Shown here piece after piece: positions 1-14,300 of a DNA stretch of 64,000 nucleotides; positions within the stretch are counted from its first letter, which is position 1; every line of letters starts with the position of its first letter. The position numbers and the translations under genes were made by a program. The notes below the pieces were generated by a model. The model did not search any database. It saw only the letters and a list, made by a program, of their open reading frames with translations, and was not told where the DNA came from. Source of the DNA: Fragum whitleyi. Its lineage: Eukaryota > Mollusca > Bivalvia > Cardiida > Cardiidae. Where the stretch lies: the NCBI GenBank assembly GCA_948146395.1, contig OX411545.1:19475526-19539525 (forward strand), written 5' to 3'.

Positions 1-559
1 TGATGTCTGCTCAATCTCGGTGAAATCTTTGAGTGACGTCATATTGAAATTGTGAACGGTTTCTCTTGATTTTAACGCGCCTTTAACCCTCGTATATTGT
101 GATTAGGATTTAATATATTAACTGTACAGTAAGTTATTTTAATTTTAAAAGATTCAAAAAGATCGATGTCAGAGAAAGAATTCACCATTTATTTGATCGC
201 GTAACAGCTGAACAATTTGTTTTGAATCAAGTTCGGTAAAATTACGCTTGATAATTTATGTACCGATGCAAAGTTGAGTAGTTTCAAAGAGAAAAACCCT
301 AATGATGTAGAAAAAGGGAAATTCGGAAGCGGAGCTGCCATTCAACAAACTCGGACGATTAAAATATTCACGCGCGATCTGGACTACATGTATATTTCTT
401 TTGTGAACATTTTGGCGGGAAGTGCGAGCTTTCACTGTAAACAATCAAAATGTTTATGGATTCTCATACTCTGTTCGTTCATGTGTAAATTGAAATTATC
501 AGAAAAAGAAATGTTCGTCTTTTTGCAGATACATTTCTATTTATTGAGTAAATGAATGG

Positions 560-760
560 TCAACGTCAACTAATAATTGTAGCTACTTCGAGAGTAATTC
601 TCAAACATGATCGGAATTTCCGCCGACGATAGTGGACGTCGCGATTTTGTCAAACGGGGAAGGACGACGTACGTTATCAACACGATTGGACCGAGACCAG
701 AAACGATCAAAATGCCTGGAAAATCAGTGTTAAACCGGTTCAATATTTATTATCGGAGAT
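560..760 (+). promoter_or_regulatory. CpG-containing stretch, possible first exon or promoter of ankfn1
   Basis: This stretch has many more CG dinucleotides (for example GGACGTCGCG, ACGACGTACG) than the AT-rich flanks and sits 4.5 kb before the first chained coding exon. A 78-codon open frame starts at 607 but runs into T-rich and GT-repeat sequence, and its protein resembles nothing I know. No clean donor could be fixed. It could equally be the end of an unrelated upstream gene. Confidence 0.25.
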
Positions 761-2182
761 CGGCGATTTTCTTTCTTCCTTTCTTACTCTTTTTTTTTTG
801 TGTGTGTGTGACAAAAAAATACAGGGTCGGAGGGAAAAAATAGGGTCGGTCGGACGACCGGAAACACACCTAATTTTTTTTTTTGGCCTAAGCAATAAGC
901 AAATGTCACTTCCAACATATTAATGATAGTTCTTGATTCTATTATCAGCTCCATCAGTTCTCAACTCTTTTGTCCTCTAAATCAGCTACATATTAATATT
1001 AGTTCTTGATTTCTCTACCTTCCTATTTAATTCTTTCTGAAATATATCTTCTGGTAGACCTATGCTGGGACAATCCTCTTTTCAAAATAACTATTTTACA
1101 GATTTCCCAAATGGTCGCTCTTCTTTGATGGGTCACATGTGAATGACCATTCATAACAATGGATTGCAGCTGTTAACAATAAACTTTCTAGCTTCATGCC
1201 CCAATAGCTCACAATAAAGAATGTCAGCTACTATCTCAAGGAAGTAAAATATTACATGAACATTCAATACATTCAATTTTCTTAGTGAAAACAAAATTTT
1301 TATTCTATTATGTAATAGACAAAAGTATTTCTTTTTCTGATTATCAGTCAGTCTTAGGACTTTTGGCCACTAGCAATTCATCAAATTGTCAGCTTTTGTA
1401 TTCATCATCAGTGTGTCTTGCAGGAAAATTCTCCTTAGACTTTCAATTCAATTCTAAGTGATCCTTAGATATGACCAAATGGATTTATCACCAAGTTTAA
1501 CAGCCATCTGTCTGAGATCACTAAAGAAAGAGGCAGTTAGGACTTTTCGAAATTAAATCTTAATTTATTATAATAAAACTCAACATTATCTATTCAGAAC
1601 AAATTTACATTGAACTTCTCTAATATTTATAGATTTAAACTAAAAGCTTTTGAGGTATAACATTGATAAGCGATCAAATCTCATAACTACAGCTTGATTG
1701 AGCTAGAGTACTTAGGTGGTTTTGATAGCCCACTAACGATAAGCAGATTGTAGCAAGGGAAGTAATGCATACACATCAGTAAATCTTTGCTTATCTTCCC
1801 TGTTACTTTTAGCAGTGAGATTGAATGCATTAAAGTTTAAAATGGATCACAATTTTAAACCATAAAAAAATCTATGGAAAATTCTTGAAACTTAAAAAAT
1901 TCTTTTAAGCATTTTAGTTATTAAGTTGGAGTATGCATGACTATCAGGAAAATAAAACTATAAATATGAGAAAAAAACCCAACCAACGATTGCTACAGGT
2001 TTTAAGTATTTTCTTCTTTTTCCATATTTTTCTTAGCATTCAATGTTTCAAAATAGATCTGCTTTTGTTTTGTTTTAAACCTATTTATTTTACACCACAT
2101 AGTTCTGCATGATGGGTTAATTACTCTGTAATAATGAATTATTTTTTCAGGCCAATTGAGCTACATGATAGCCAAAGCTACA
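761..2182. other. Upstream stretch without a recognised gene
   Basis: AT-rich, short open frames only, a T/GT low-complexity tract at 785-810 and many stops in all frames. Nothing supportable seen. Confidence 0.5.
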
Positions 2183-2357
2183 GATAGAGTGGGTATTTTT
2201 CATTTCAAACCAGATTATTACAACTTTACGTGCGCAAATTCTATGTTGTGGGTACTCATTGGAATCGTCTTGACAAGACGAACTAAATGAGTACTCACAA
2301 CATAGGGGGGCCAATGAGAAGTAAAGATTTTAAACTACCCCCAATTGTCTGTACATC
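2183..2357. repeat. Palindromic MITE family I (CTACAGATAGA ends)
   Basis: TACAGATAGAGTGGGTA opposite CTACCCCCAATTGTCTGTA, inner CTATGTTGTGGGTACTCAT / ATGAGTACTCACAACATAG. Confidence 0.65.
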
Positions 2358-3874
2358 TGATAGGTCAAGTTTTGCTTTTGATTAGATCTCCCAATCCCTA
2401 AGATTGAACTCTTGCGCTACCATTACAGCCTAAGAAATTTCCCCAATGATTCACATGTAATATCCCCTTCAGAAATGAATTCAGTATAACAAAATGTCTC
2501 AAAATATTATTTCAAAAGGAACAAATAAGATGGGAAGGGTATATTACTAATCCTTTAATCAATCACACCAAAGATCAATACCAAACTTAGAATGACCCTT
2601 TCCAAAATGTAGAGATTTAAGGTCAAATATCCATATATCTCCATTAAGTTTCTTTACCAATTTCCTTTTTTTCTTGATGAACAATTTTGTTAGTGTACTA
2701 GCTTAATTCTAGGTTCTTCGAGTTCCAAGTTTTAATATGCGTAAGTTTCACATAGTAAATTGCAATGAAATTTGAAAGCCTAAGCACTGCCTTATATTTG
2801 GGCAGTAAAGGGCAATGAATGAATGCATTGTTTGCTGGGTTTATAACAGATTATTGTATTTATAAATGGCATGTTGACAATTTATTTCCAAAACCTTGTA
2901 ACTGTAGCTTAAATCAAGCTGTTGTTACAACGTTTTGAAAGTGAGTCGACTATATATAATTTGCATCTCTGTGTATTATCAAAATGTTCGGACTTGTATT
3001 GTCATTTGGTCACAAGGGTTTTTATCATAATTTGAAAATAATTTGTTGCACAAGTCAATTTAAGGCAACTTATCTTACTGAGGCTATTATATTCATCCAG
3101 TGAAAAATGAGCAAAAATGGAATTTTAATTTTTGAGGAAACTTTCAGTGATAATCACAGTGAAATTTGTTATATTCATCAAGCATGTGAATATTTGATTT
3201 TAATTTTGATTATAAATTAAAGATTGTGAGTACATGTTTGTGAGGGGAAGAGGAAAAAGGCATAAAATCTGATTTTTGAAGAAAATGTGAATTATATTTG
3301 TCTACTGAAATTCTATAATGAAAAATTATGTAATTAATGGTCGTCAAATTTCACTTGTGAGTGTGGTAGGCAAGATTAACATTAATAATTTATGCCACTT
3401 GTCAATCATTGCTGTGTATGGTGGACAGTCATTAATGGATATAAATGACTTATAATAATGGTCCCTGTCCTGCAATCCTTACCCTCTGAAGTGAGGGACA
3501 AACTGGCTTATAGCTAAATGAATTTATTTTGAAATAATTCTATGACATAACAACCCTAAAATTAGGCCTTCATAAATTGCTTTTATTGCATCCAAAATTT
3601 TCAGGTTTGCAAGGTTTATTTTTCAATGAAATTCAGTCACACACAAGAAAAAATATTCACACATTTATCCCATTAATTATTGGAAATATGAACCATTGGA
3701 AATATAAACCAATGAAGCATAACTTAAGTAGTTGTACTAGCTTCTGAATCAAGATGACACAATAACTCTAAGATCATTATGTGATTTATGCATGGGAATG
3801 GGGATTAAGCAAAATATGTTTGAATTAATGGATTTAGTACTCATCTAGTACCCCTCATCTAGTGAATTATTTAA

Positions 3875-4112
3875 CCCTTGTCATGCTGAATAAATTTTGT
3901 TAAAAATTTGCATCAAAATCAAAGGGCAAAAAGCACCGAAAGTCAAAACTGTAGATCAATTTTTATTTGAAAAGCTAAATCTATTGACAATTCTGATTTG
4001 AAAGTGAGAAACAGGTGGTGTAGACTAACATCAGACTGCACATATGTGCAGGCTGATGTTTGTCTATAGCTCCTGCAAAAGCAGGAATATTCCGGGTTCA
4101 GCATGACAAGGG
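3875..4112 (+). mobile_element. MITE family A (CCCTTGTCATGCTGAA ends, TTAA site), copy 1
   Basis: TTAA at 3871-3874 and 4113-4116. Inverted ends CCCTTGTCATGCTGAA / TTCAGCATGACAAGGG. Inner palindrome GCACATATGTGC with GTCTA arms. TTAA plus CCC ends is the piggyBac signature (family knowledge). No coding. Confidence 0.8.
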
Positions 4113-4252
4113 TTAATTTAAATATTTTAATGAAAATGCATTAAGACATTTATCATTTTGCAATATCTAAGGTAACTTGCGAAGCTGCAATTTGTTATAG
4201 TTCCCCTTTTTGAGTTGCTAGTTCAAAACCTGAATCAATCTGTAGGATGTTT

Positions 4253-4458
4253 GGTGTCCTTGGTCTAGAGGTAGAGCGTTGGCCTCTTGACCCAAAGGTC
4301 CTGAGTTTGATTCCCACGGCTTTTGATCTTGGTTCTTTCATTGGCCCACACATTTGGCGTGATTACTGGTAAATTTTCCAGGAAACAAAATTGAGTGGAA
4401 TTAATCTAAGTTGTAAGAACTCGTTCCGAATTGATGTAAAATAAATGGATCTAAACTA
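4253..4458 (+). mobile_element. tRNA-derived SINE family 1
   Basis: Head with a polymerase III A box (TGGTCTAGAGGTAGAGCG) and B box (GAGTTTGATTCCC). The body CTTTCATTGGCCCACACAT and TTTTCCAGGAAAC is shared with 56783-57082. The head does not fold into a functional tRNA. Ends in an A-rich tail. Confidence 0.75.
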
Positions 4459-5215
4459 ATCAGTAAGATAGTACTATTTTATTTGGAGAAAATTATATCA
4501 TTGTTTAAATTTGATTATCACATTCAATGATATTTCTTTAATGTAGATTCTCTGTTGTTTGTCATATCAGAGGTAAAGTCAATATAGAAATATTGACACC
4601 AGGACAGTGTTTGTCATGCTTACTAATGTTCATCATGGAATTTGTTTGTTAATGGTCTTAAGGTTGTTTGTACAAACAATTTCAAACAAATGGACAATTT
4701 TTAAAAAGATTGACAGTTTAATGTTTGAAATAGTAGATTCAACCAGAAAACTTGAAATATTGGGTGATTTATACAAAGGAAAGTGGAAAATTATTTTTCT
4801 TGACAAATATAACATAAATAAATAAGAACTGTATATAGGCACCTATAATGGTTTAGGCTTAATGGACTTTAAAAAAAAAGTTTTGTGTTCAGTGCTAAAA
4901 GTAGACTTTTGCATTCAATTTAACAGTTGACAATTAAAAAGAGAATTTGAGACAATTCTAAGTTATCATAAGTGTAAAAATATTATGTCTTATAATTATG
5001 TGACAAAAAGTGAAGATAAAATTTTGTGTGACAGCAACTTTTTAGGAAATAAACCATTGTTAGTGAATTTTTTTAATGTTTTTCACATTATTTAAAAAAA
5101 AAAGAAGAATATATTAGTAATGTGAGAGATATACTAAATTGAACTTTGACTGTATTTCGGATAAAAAATGGAGATATTTTGTGTCACGGTTTGAGATTCA
5201 TGTAGACTTGACCTA

Positions 5216-5301
5216 ATGATAAGTGCCATGGGAGCTGCTGGCAGTGCCGCAGTTGTTGTGTCGACAGTTCAAACTTCAGTTCAAACCCCTCATGTTAGAC
5301 G
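5216..5301 (+). CDS. ankfn1: ankfn1 coding exon 1 (residues 1-28)
   Basis: Starts ATG ATA AGT GCC ATG. An in-frame TGA at 5192-5194 favours a start here, unless an acceptor lies between them (a weak TAG/ACTTG is present at 5203-5205). The segment is Ala/Val/Gln rich and ends CG/GTAAGA, phase 2. It reads on correctly into exon 2 (VRRNARRSG). Confidence 0.75.
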
Positions 5302-8300
5302 GTAAGAAATAACAAAAAGCTTTAAATTCTTATCTTGCTGAATTTAAATATTATGTCATTTAGGCCTGTGGGAACTCCACAAGAAGTCAAATTACATTAA
5401 ATGATGTTTATCATTGAATATCTTATACTTAACATTCAGCGGCATCATGTCTGACTGTAAAGTCATAACTGGCCTCACAACAATACAGTCATAATTGAAT
5501 CTTTTCAACTTTTAACCCACTCTGAAATAGATCAGCCTTTTGTCCATGAAGTGACCTACAGCCTACAAACTTTTACTTTGTATATAAACTTGAAAGTTAT
5601 CAAAATTAAATTTCATGGAGTGTATAAAATGGCTTTTTCCATTCTTTTCAAGCAGATTATTTTCAGGACCAATTCAGAGAGTTTGCTTCAGCAGAGTGAA
5701 TTTAGGTACTTTTTCCTATTTTTATATAAATTTTAAATGATAAGTGAATTTGATAAAGGGAGATAATTTAAAGTTAAATGGAGATATTTTGAAGTGATTG
5801 AGATTAAGGTTACATTTCTAGTTGGCTGTTTTTGGAGAAAAAAACTAAAAACCAGAGGTATAACTATCAAAGCCTTGGCAGCATTGTTCTCTTCTTTGTG
5901 TAAAAACTTTGACATTTTGTGATATCTTTGTTTTTATTGAGGGGATTCACTTGAAACCGGACAATATTACATATTCACCATCAAAAGAGCAACATATACT
6001 ATCAAGGTTGATGATTCTTTATTGTTTTGAATGGGGTTTTACGCCGCTTTTAACATTATTTCAGTCATATTGTAGCGGGTGAAAAATTCTAGATGCATTT
6101 TGTGCAAATTATTCCCCTTTTTTAGATATTAATCCACCATCCAGCAATCAACCGTCCAGGGTAGGCAGGCATAGGCAGTTCTCTTGTTCAAACAATATTT
6201 CAAAATGGAAAGATAGACATTCTTTAAGGTTTTAAGATTGCTGTTTAGCAATCTTGAAGCCTTAATGATTGTCTAACTTGCTTCTTTCAATATCACTTTA
6301 ATACTGACTGATAGACTTGAAGCATGTATACAGTTACGTTAGATACTCCTCATTATATTTTTCCAGTTTAAAGAAGTTGATGTGCAACAAAAATAGGAGA
6401 GGCTAAATATATGGAAATAATGTAACTTTTCCTAACATTCAACTTGAAAAACAGTGCTTATTGAAAAACAACAGAGCAATAAAATTTGTTACGCTGGAGC
6501 ACTTCATTGCTGTCCGAAGCAAATTTTGTACTCTATGAAGGAGAATCCATTCTGATCCTAGAATTTTTCTTTTAGTATATTGTCATTAGTAAGTGATGTC
6601 ATCATAGTATTCAAATTTGTGTTTTATTTGTTTTTCAGGAATGCTCGAAGATCTGGTCATTTCAGTTCTGATCCATCTCAGTTGAACTCTCGTCAACGAT
6701 CCATTAGTTTGGACTGGTAAGATATTTTAAGATTGAAATTGAAAATGATATTTTGAAACACTTGAAATGTAGTTTTGGAGTAACTATATCATTGTCTTAG
6801 TAACTGTCATTAATTAAAGGGGTGACCCGATGGCTAGTATTTGGATGAAATTGTCACAAAATATGTGCATTATGCAAATTTTGCTTATATACATTTGAAA
6901 AAGGGATCATTATGGAACATTCGCAGTTTACGAACAAAAGTTAGTGGTAGATGTAAGAGGGGGTAGTACCAGTTTATAAATTCTTTATTTCTAATTGAAA
7001 CCCTATGTTGTGGCTTCTTATTTGAATCATGTTTTTGCGACAATTCCAATTTTTACCCATAAAATAGGATTTGTGAAGTATTGTTGAAAAAATTCAGTGT
7101 GAAATCCAAAGTACTCCCTCTATCTGTAGCTCTGGGCCTGAGGTTAGAAAACTTTTCTCAGGCTTAATTCAAAATTTTCTCAAATTTCAATTTGAGGTTA
7201 AAGCCGTAATTCTATTTAAATACTCATTTCAATGTATTAATTGACATAAAATATTATATTAATAAGTTGTTAAAAAATAACAACTTGTTAATATTTTCTT
7301 TTATTTCATACATTTATTTTACTTTAAAATTTGAGAAAATTGATCCTGAGCCTGAGAAAAGTTTTATAACCTTGGGCCCTGGTCTTCATTTGTATTCACA
7401 ACTGACTGCCTTGATAGCCAATTGGTAAAGGAGCTCAACATTTGAAATGAATGACAATGGTTTGAGCCCTACCATCACAGTTAGCCCCTTAAGTACCTCT
7501 TAGCTCATAAACCCTGACAGACCCTTGCTGAGTTTGGAAGATTTAAGATCATTTCATAAATTTGACCTTATTTTATCATGGTTTTATGTGAAACTTTGGG
7601 GTGGGTTGTCTAAGATAGGGTAATTTATCACTCTTGTCAAATCATTTTTGAAGAAGAATTTGGGTAAATATTTGTCTATCTATACTTGTGTCTACAAATT
7701 TTGCTCCAGGATTTTTCAGCATTTTATGTCTTCAAATTTTAATCTTTCTGTGTCATACTGACAAATTAAGATCCTGTATTATTACTCTTTTGCATGCCAT
7801 ACAGAAATAGAAGCAAAGCTAATAATGGTTCAGTGCAAAACAGTTGTAACTGCCTATATTTACATAGGCAATTATATCTGTTTTGCCCCAAGCCAATTGG
7901 TATAATATAATTTTAAGATGAAAATATGCTGTTCTGTTCTGTTCTAAAGATGAAAATATGATATCCTAAAATTGACAAAATAAATAAAAATCTGTGCATG
8001 GTCTTGCAGCTATTTTTGTACCAATTAAAAATCTGTCAGTATTCATCACTTATTATACCACCCCCCCCCCCCCCCCCACACACACACACCTACGAATTAG
8101 AGAGGGGGGTATATTGGTTTCACCATGTCTGTCTGTCTGTCCATCCATCTGTCTGTCTGTCCGTAGACCTCTTCGTTTCCGGACTCTAACTCAAGAACCA
8201 AATGACCTTCAATCATTAAACTTTATACAAATGTCCCTTATGACTCAAGGAAGTGCCCTATTGCTTTTGGGTTACATAGGTCAAAGGTCAAGATCACAGT

Positions 8301-11300
8301 CAGCCTTTGTTCAATTTTTTGTTTGCGGACTCTAACTCAAGAACCAAGTGGCCTTCAATCATGAAACTTTATACAAATGTTCCTTATGACCCAAGGAAGT
8401 GCCCTATTGCTTTTGGGTTACATAGGTCAAAGGTCAAGGTCACAGTTAGCCTTTGTTCAATTTTCATTTCTGGACTCTAACTCAAAAAGCAAGCAACCTA
8501 GAATCATGAAACTTCATGCAAATGCTGCATATGACCTCGATATTTGTTACAAACACATCATGCACTAATAGCACTTGCATTCTGACAAAGTGCTTGTGGG
8601 GGGTATTAATCGGCTCTGCGACAGTTCTAGTTTATATTGATAACTCTCCATCATTTTCTTTGCATAGGTTTATTGGTAGCAATTGATTACAACTTTTAAC
8701 CAAAACAGAGTCTTGCTAAGACATAATTACAATCCAGAATCAGTAAAGATCAGCTGGTTTCAAAGAAAATCTCAAGGCAAATCTTACATATACTATAGTT
8801 GAAATCAATTGTAACTCTCGAAAGTGTTTTCAATTAAATGTTGAATGAATCAGTTTTTAACTCAAAACCAATGAAAATAATATAATTAAAGTCTGTACAA
8901 GATAGTAAAATTGCTCATAAAAAGGCTGTACGAATGTTTAATTTTGTTGGCTGTTGTATTATAATCTATATGACACTGCCTGTTTAAAAGTGACACTTAC
9001 ATACTCTAAATAAACATTATAGAAGACAAGCATTGGAGACGAGTTTTCTGTGTATTGCTCATCCCCTCGATCAAACTTTCTTAACATTGTTTACCAAGTT
9101 GTGTTGAGATAAGACATGATATCGCGAGGAATTTGAAATATTTTCTTATTAACTTTTTATTAGATTGAAAATGCAATTAATTAAAGGATTTTTTCATGTG
9201 AGGATCAAGCTTTAATTGATGAAGTCTGATTTGGAAATATTAAAAATGTGGGCTAATAAACATGCTAGGATTACTCGACTCGGAAGGAGCTCATCCTATA
9301 GGTAATTTGATATTTTTTAAGAGGGATACTCAAACTTTTGTAATTGCAAAGTGGTGAAGGCACTTGACACATGGCCTCAAATTCCATGGTTTGAGCCCAA
9401 CCATTACCAGGTGTGTTAAGGAAGTGGGACTGTTATAGTTCCGCAACATTCCAGAACCCATGAACTTTTACAATGTTGACAGAGGTTCCCTAATGAAAAT
9501 CATTAGGAAACCTTGGTTAACACTGTTAAAGAATTCTTCCAAAACATTGCGGGACTATTACGGGTCCACAACCTTAATGGGCAAAGCGGATTGTAGCTTG
9601 TGCCAGTCAACCCAACTGCAGAATTGGGAAGTGGTGGGTTTAAGCCACTATCTCAATCTCAGGGACGTGAAAACATCAGGGATTAGTGTTCAAGAGCAAA
9701 TTAATCTATTACCTTAATAAGCTTTTGTCACAGTCAAACTAGAATAAATTGTAATTAAAGTTATACTTCAAGCTGCAATTATGAGACATTGATTGCCGAG
9801 CTATGATATTACAAAGCGTTTAGGGGAATGAAATGACACAGGCATTTGTTAATGCACAGTCTATAGAACAAAAGTAAATTAATTGATGTAATTAATAGAA
9901 AAGTAATCTCTTTGACTTAAAATGCTTCAAATCTATTTGCTATGCCATGTTTTTTTTCTTTTTTAAAAAAAGCTGTAATATTTAAATGCTGTCGATATTT
10001 TGCCAACCTTTTGGCAGCATTTGTCTGGATGAGCTGGCATTTTACTAATGTCACTGTGTGAATATGTAACTTTATCAATGATTATAACTTTAATATTTAA
10101 TCTGGACGATTTAATTTAGACAATTGAGCTGTCATTATGATGGGATTAGCACCTGCTAGATTACCACACTTGGAGTCATATTAAAACAGATTATATTGTT
10201 AAATATCTCGAGATTATTAAAGACTTACAATATATCTATTTAAGGAAAATGTATCTTTGGCTCAGCATGAAAGGGTTGTATCTACCTATAAACTTATAGG
10301 CAGTTACATCTGTTTTTCACTTAGCTGTGGATACATAATGCATCATGTAACATTTCGTACAGAGCAAAACATGATTCACCTATAGTGTTATGTCAATGAC
10401 ACTCAAGAGTCAATGCCCTTATAACTTTATTGCTTGTCATGCTTAAAAAACCCAAGAATATTCCTGCCCTGGCAGGAGGTAAAGACAAAGATCAGCCTGC
10501 ACATATGTGCAGTCTGATCTTTGTCTACACAATCTGATTTATTTTCCTTTTAAAACAAGAAAAGTTCAAAAAGAACATTTTTGAAACAATATTGACTCAC
10601 GATTAGTGCATTCAGTGCTTCCAGCACTTTTATTTCATTGCAATTTTGCCACAAGTTTTATTCAGCATCACAAAATTGGATACATAATGCATCATGTAAC
10701 ATTGTCATGGATCTTCCTTTTGAATTGAGTATTGTTACAACTTCTCAAAGATGCTGTTATAGCATTGTTGGAGGTAAGTCTCACTCCCAATCATTATGTC
10801 TTGGTTTGATCCCTTATGGCTGCACTTATCTTTTCTGAAAATTTCTCTCAAAATATTTGCTAATCATCCATGACCCCATGAGGGATGAGCTTATTAGGGC
10901 CTGGAAATGATTCTTTATAGTACTGGTAAGACTATTACACTTATATTCAAAGGTTAGGTGCTCCAGCTGCTCCTATTTTGACTGAATTTTTTTTTAAAGA
11001 GACATAAAACTCAATTTAAACAACAGCTTCTCAAAAAAAAAAAATTCTTCTTCCAGTGGAGATGGCCGAGTGATGAAAATGTTCACCTCCGAGTCAGACA
11101 ATCTACAGAACATCCAGCGTAACAAACACAACATCAGGACATCTCCGAGTGATCCTGGGACATTGTTACGAAATGGATACCCGTCACCTGGGAGACCGCC
11201 CAAAACTCCACTTGGTAAACTTTTTACTTCTCCTGCGCAATTAAAAACTTGTTTCAAACAAATGTCTAACCTGTGGAACATTTTAACTGGTTTGGCTCAA

Positions 11301-14300
11301 GTTTTTCTGCCAATTATTTTGAAGAAAGCAGGCGGTGTATGCAGTGTAAGATCAGACGGCACATCTGTTCAGACTGATACTAGACTAGGCTTTCTTCAGA
11401 TATTTTGTGTATAGCAGGAAATTATGCTATCAAAAGCATGAAAAAGGTTTCAACCTCTTTGTCAACATATTGAATAGCTGCTATCATAGCGCAGTTGGTA
11501 AGCATGTTAGATTGTCAATCTAGAGGTCCGAGGTTCCAACCCAGATAGGTGCACTCATCTCCTCCAACTATTTGTCTCCAAACAATGCCTTGATAGTCGT
11601 AGACCTATGTGGGATAGCATCTGGAGGAAAGAAAAGCATGGAATGATAGTACTTGTGTTAGAAATACCAAGAATGCATTTTTTGGTGCTCTAGCTTATGC
11701 AATTCAACTGAAAGATTGTTTAAACTTGTCCAAATTGAAAGAATTCCCAGTCGAAAAGTTTTAGTACATGAAATTTTGAGACCCTGTCTTTTGCTGGAAG
11801 AAAACATTGTGGAAAATGTAGAAATTGCTTGGAACAAGCAATTTCTTCATGTTCTACAATGCTTACCAAAGCATTCATATTCATTAAGAGCATCATAAGT
11901 GGTATTGTGTGGGAAAGAGTTAATATTGCTTAAACATTTTATTATTAGGATTCACATTTTAAATCATAATTTGTCTCAAATAATTTCAGCCTGGTGTATT
12001 CATACAAAAAAAACCAACATGTGAATCTTATATTTCTTCTGTGATAAATTCCTTTAATTTCATTGACCCTAATATTAAAGTTGTCCATTCCCTATGTAGT
12101 TTTTATGTTAATGCTTTTAGGATTGATTGAAAAATATACATAAAAAATGTTTTGGCTATTTAATAGCTATTTAGGCAATATAAGATGGTAAACTTATAAA
12201 TGAAGCTTTTGTATGTTGTGTTTTATGGCTTTTACCTTACTCTTTTGATTTGAGGTGAAATGTAACAAATAATGAACGAAAAATATGTTTTGCCATTGCT
12301 AGTCTGTGTGTCTGTGCAAAACTTACCAAAAATCTTAGCATTACGAACTACTTCAAGGCTATTTGAGATACTATAATCATACAGTATTTGGCATGATGTT
12401 GGATCCCATTGATACACATCTGCATATACTGTGGCCAAGGTCATTTGTCAAGGTCATCTGTCAAAACCTTTGAATAATTTGCTATTTCTGGGGCATTAGT
12501 ATTTTGCAAACGCATCTTGTTTCAGATATACAAAACACTTTGATGTAAAATTTAAATGCCAGGAATGTACAGAAAAAGGTAAAAATGTGTTTTGAAATAG
12601 CAGTGCTTTCAGTCCTTTGATTTTTTTACAGCCACCATCAGCAGTACTGACACAGATGGTTCATCTCCAGGAAAATTTGATAGAAAAAGGATCAGTAAAG
12701 AATACAAAACTTACGATATATTAGGTAAGAATTGTCTCCAGGAAAATTTGATAGAAAAAGGATCAGTAAAGAATACAAAACTTATGATATATTAGGTAAG
12801 AATTGTCTCCAGGAAAATTTGATAGAAAAAGAATCAGTAAAGAATACACAACTTACGATATATTAGGTAAGAATTGTCTCCGGGAAAATTTGATAGAAAA
12901 AGAATCAGTAAAGAATACAAAACTTACAATGTATTAGGTATGAATAGCCATGGGATAAATAGTCATGAGTGCAGTGTAGGTTAGACATGCAGGCTGATCT
13001 CTGTCTGTACTGATGTCAATGGTTTATTGATTGTTTTGGATTTAACCACCATGTCCAAAATTTCATAATTTTAGACTGGTCTAAATTTTAGAAGGGGGTT
13101 GCTTACAAAAAAAAAAAAAAAGTGTGTGCAGTTTGTAAAGAAACTAGTATATATGATTGAAATTATTGAGACAAAAGGAGAACAATTGAAAATTACTTTT
13201 TCCACAATATCTTAAGTATGAAACCAGAGGAAACATTGAATTCAGGGATTGTACATGAAAAGAAACTTACTTTCCAATCATATTTTAATGGGGGCATGGT
13301 CGAGTGTAGGACAAAAGCCCACTAGGTCAAAAGCCCACTGGGACAAACCCTCAGCGGACAAAAGCCCACTGGACAAAAGCCCACCCAACATAGGACAAAA
13401 GCCCACTCAATATATTTATATATATTATTGTAGTAGAATGTTTTTAATTATAATGTTGTTGTTGTTTTTTTTACTTTTAATGTACAATTTTAAATTTAAA
13501 TTTAGGTACCCTTGCCAATGTAGCTACTTATTCTCTCTGTATCTAAGTGTGATTGACACCTTTAAGTATCTGTTTCCATTCTGTCTACTTGAATTGACAG
13601 ATATACAAGATATGGTGTCATAAAGGGGTTGAGGAAAAGTAGATGTCATATAGGTGTTAAATACTTTTATCTCCCCCAATACAGTTTATATCAACTTAAT
13701 ACAATAAAGTTTTTATGAAGGATAACTTTTACTTTTTGCAAAGACAATGGACAACATTTCAAAATTAAATGATTAATTATTGAATTAATCCATACATTAT
13801 CATTTTTAGCTCCACTGGCTGAAAGCCACTGGTGCTATTGTCATGGCGTTGTGTCCGTCGTGCGTCCGTCCAGTTGTAAACTTTTTCTTTAAAAATCTTC
13901 TACTCAGAAACTACTGGATGAAGTTCAACCAAATTTCACAGGAATGATCCTTGGGTGACCCTCTTTCAAAGTTGTTCAAGAAATTTGGATCAAATGAAAA
14001 ACATGGATTTGATGGGCGTCGCTAATTTCCAAATATGGTAAAAAGTGAGTTTTCTCAGAATCTAATTGATGGATACCAATTAAATTTTATATGACTGATC
14101 CTTGGGTGACCCTCTATCAGTCTACCAAAATTATTGTGATAGGATGAAAAATATGCATTTTTATGGCGGAGGTCATTTCTCTATATGTTATGTAGTGGTA
14201 ACTTTGCAAATCATTTTCTCAGAATGTAATTGATGGATATCAACCAAATTTCACTGGAATGATCCTTGAGTGACCCTTTATCAGTCTATCAAAAATTATT

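Noticed and set aside
607..843. Open frame of 78 codons in the CpG-containing stretch as a protein gene
   Set aside because: The second half is T-rich and GT-repeat sequence and the protein has no recognisable motif; kept only as a possible promoter or first-exon region.
4253..4330. tRNA gene
   Set aside because: A and B boxes are present, but the acceptor and anticodon stems do not close and the same body follows another degenerate tRNA-like head at 56783, so it is a SINE.
7994..8568. Open frames over the poly-C and TGTC tracts
   Set aside because: Low-complexity and repeat-derived; the same core recurs three times in tandem.
11477..11552. tRNA-Asp gene
   Set aside because: The anticodon arm is convincing, but the acceptor stem is poor and the SINE body recurs at 20265 and 55868 without a good tRNA.
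12742..12937. Reading the four exon-4 copies as one continuous coding exon
   Set aside because: The 71-base period is not a multiple of three and each copy carries a GTAAG donor, so read-through would shift frame.
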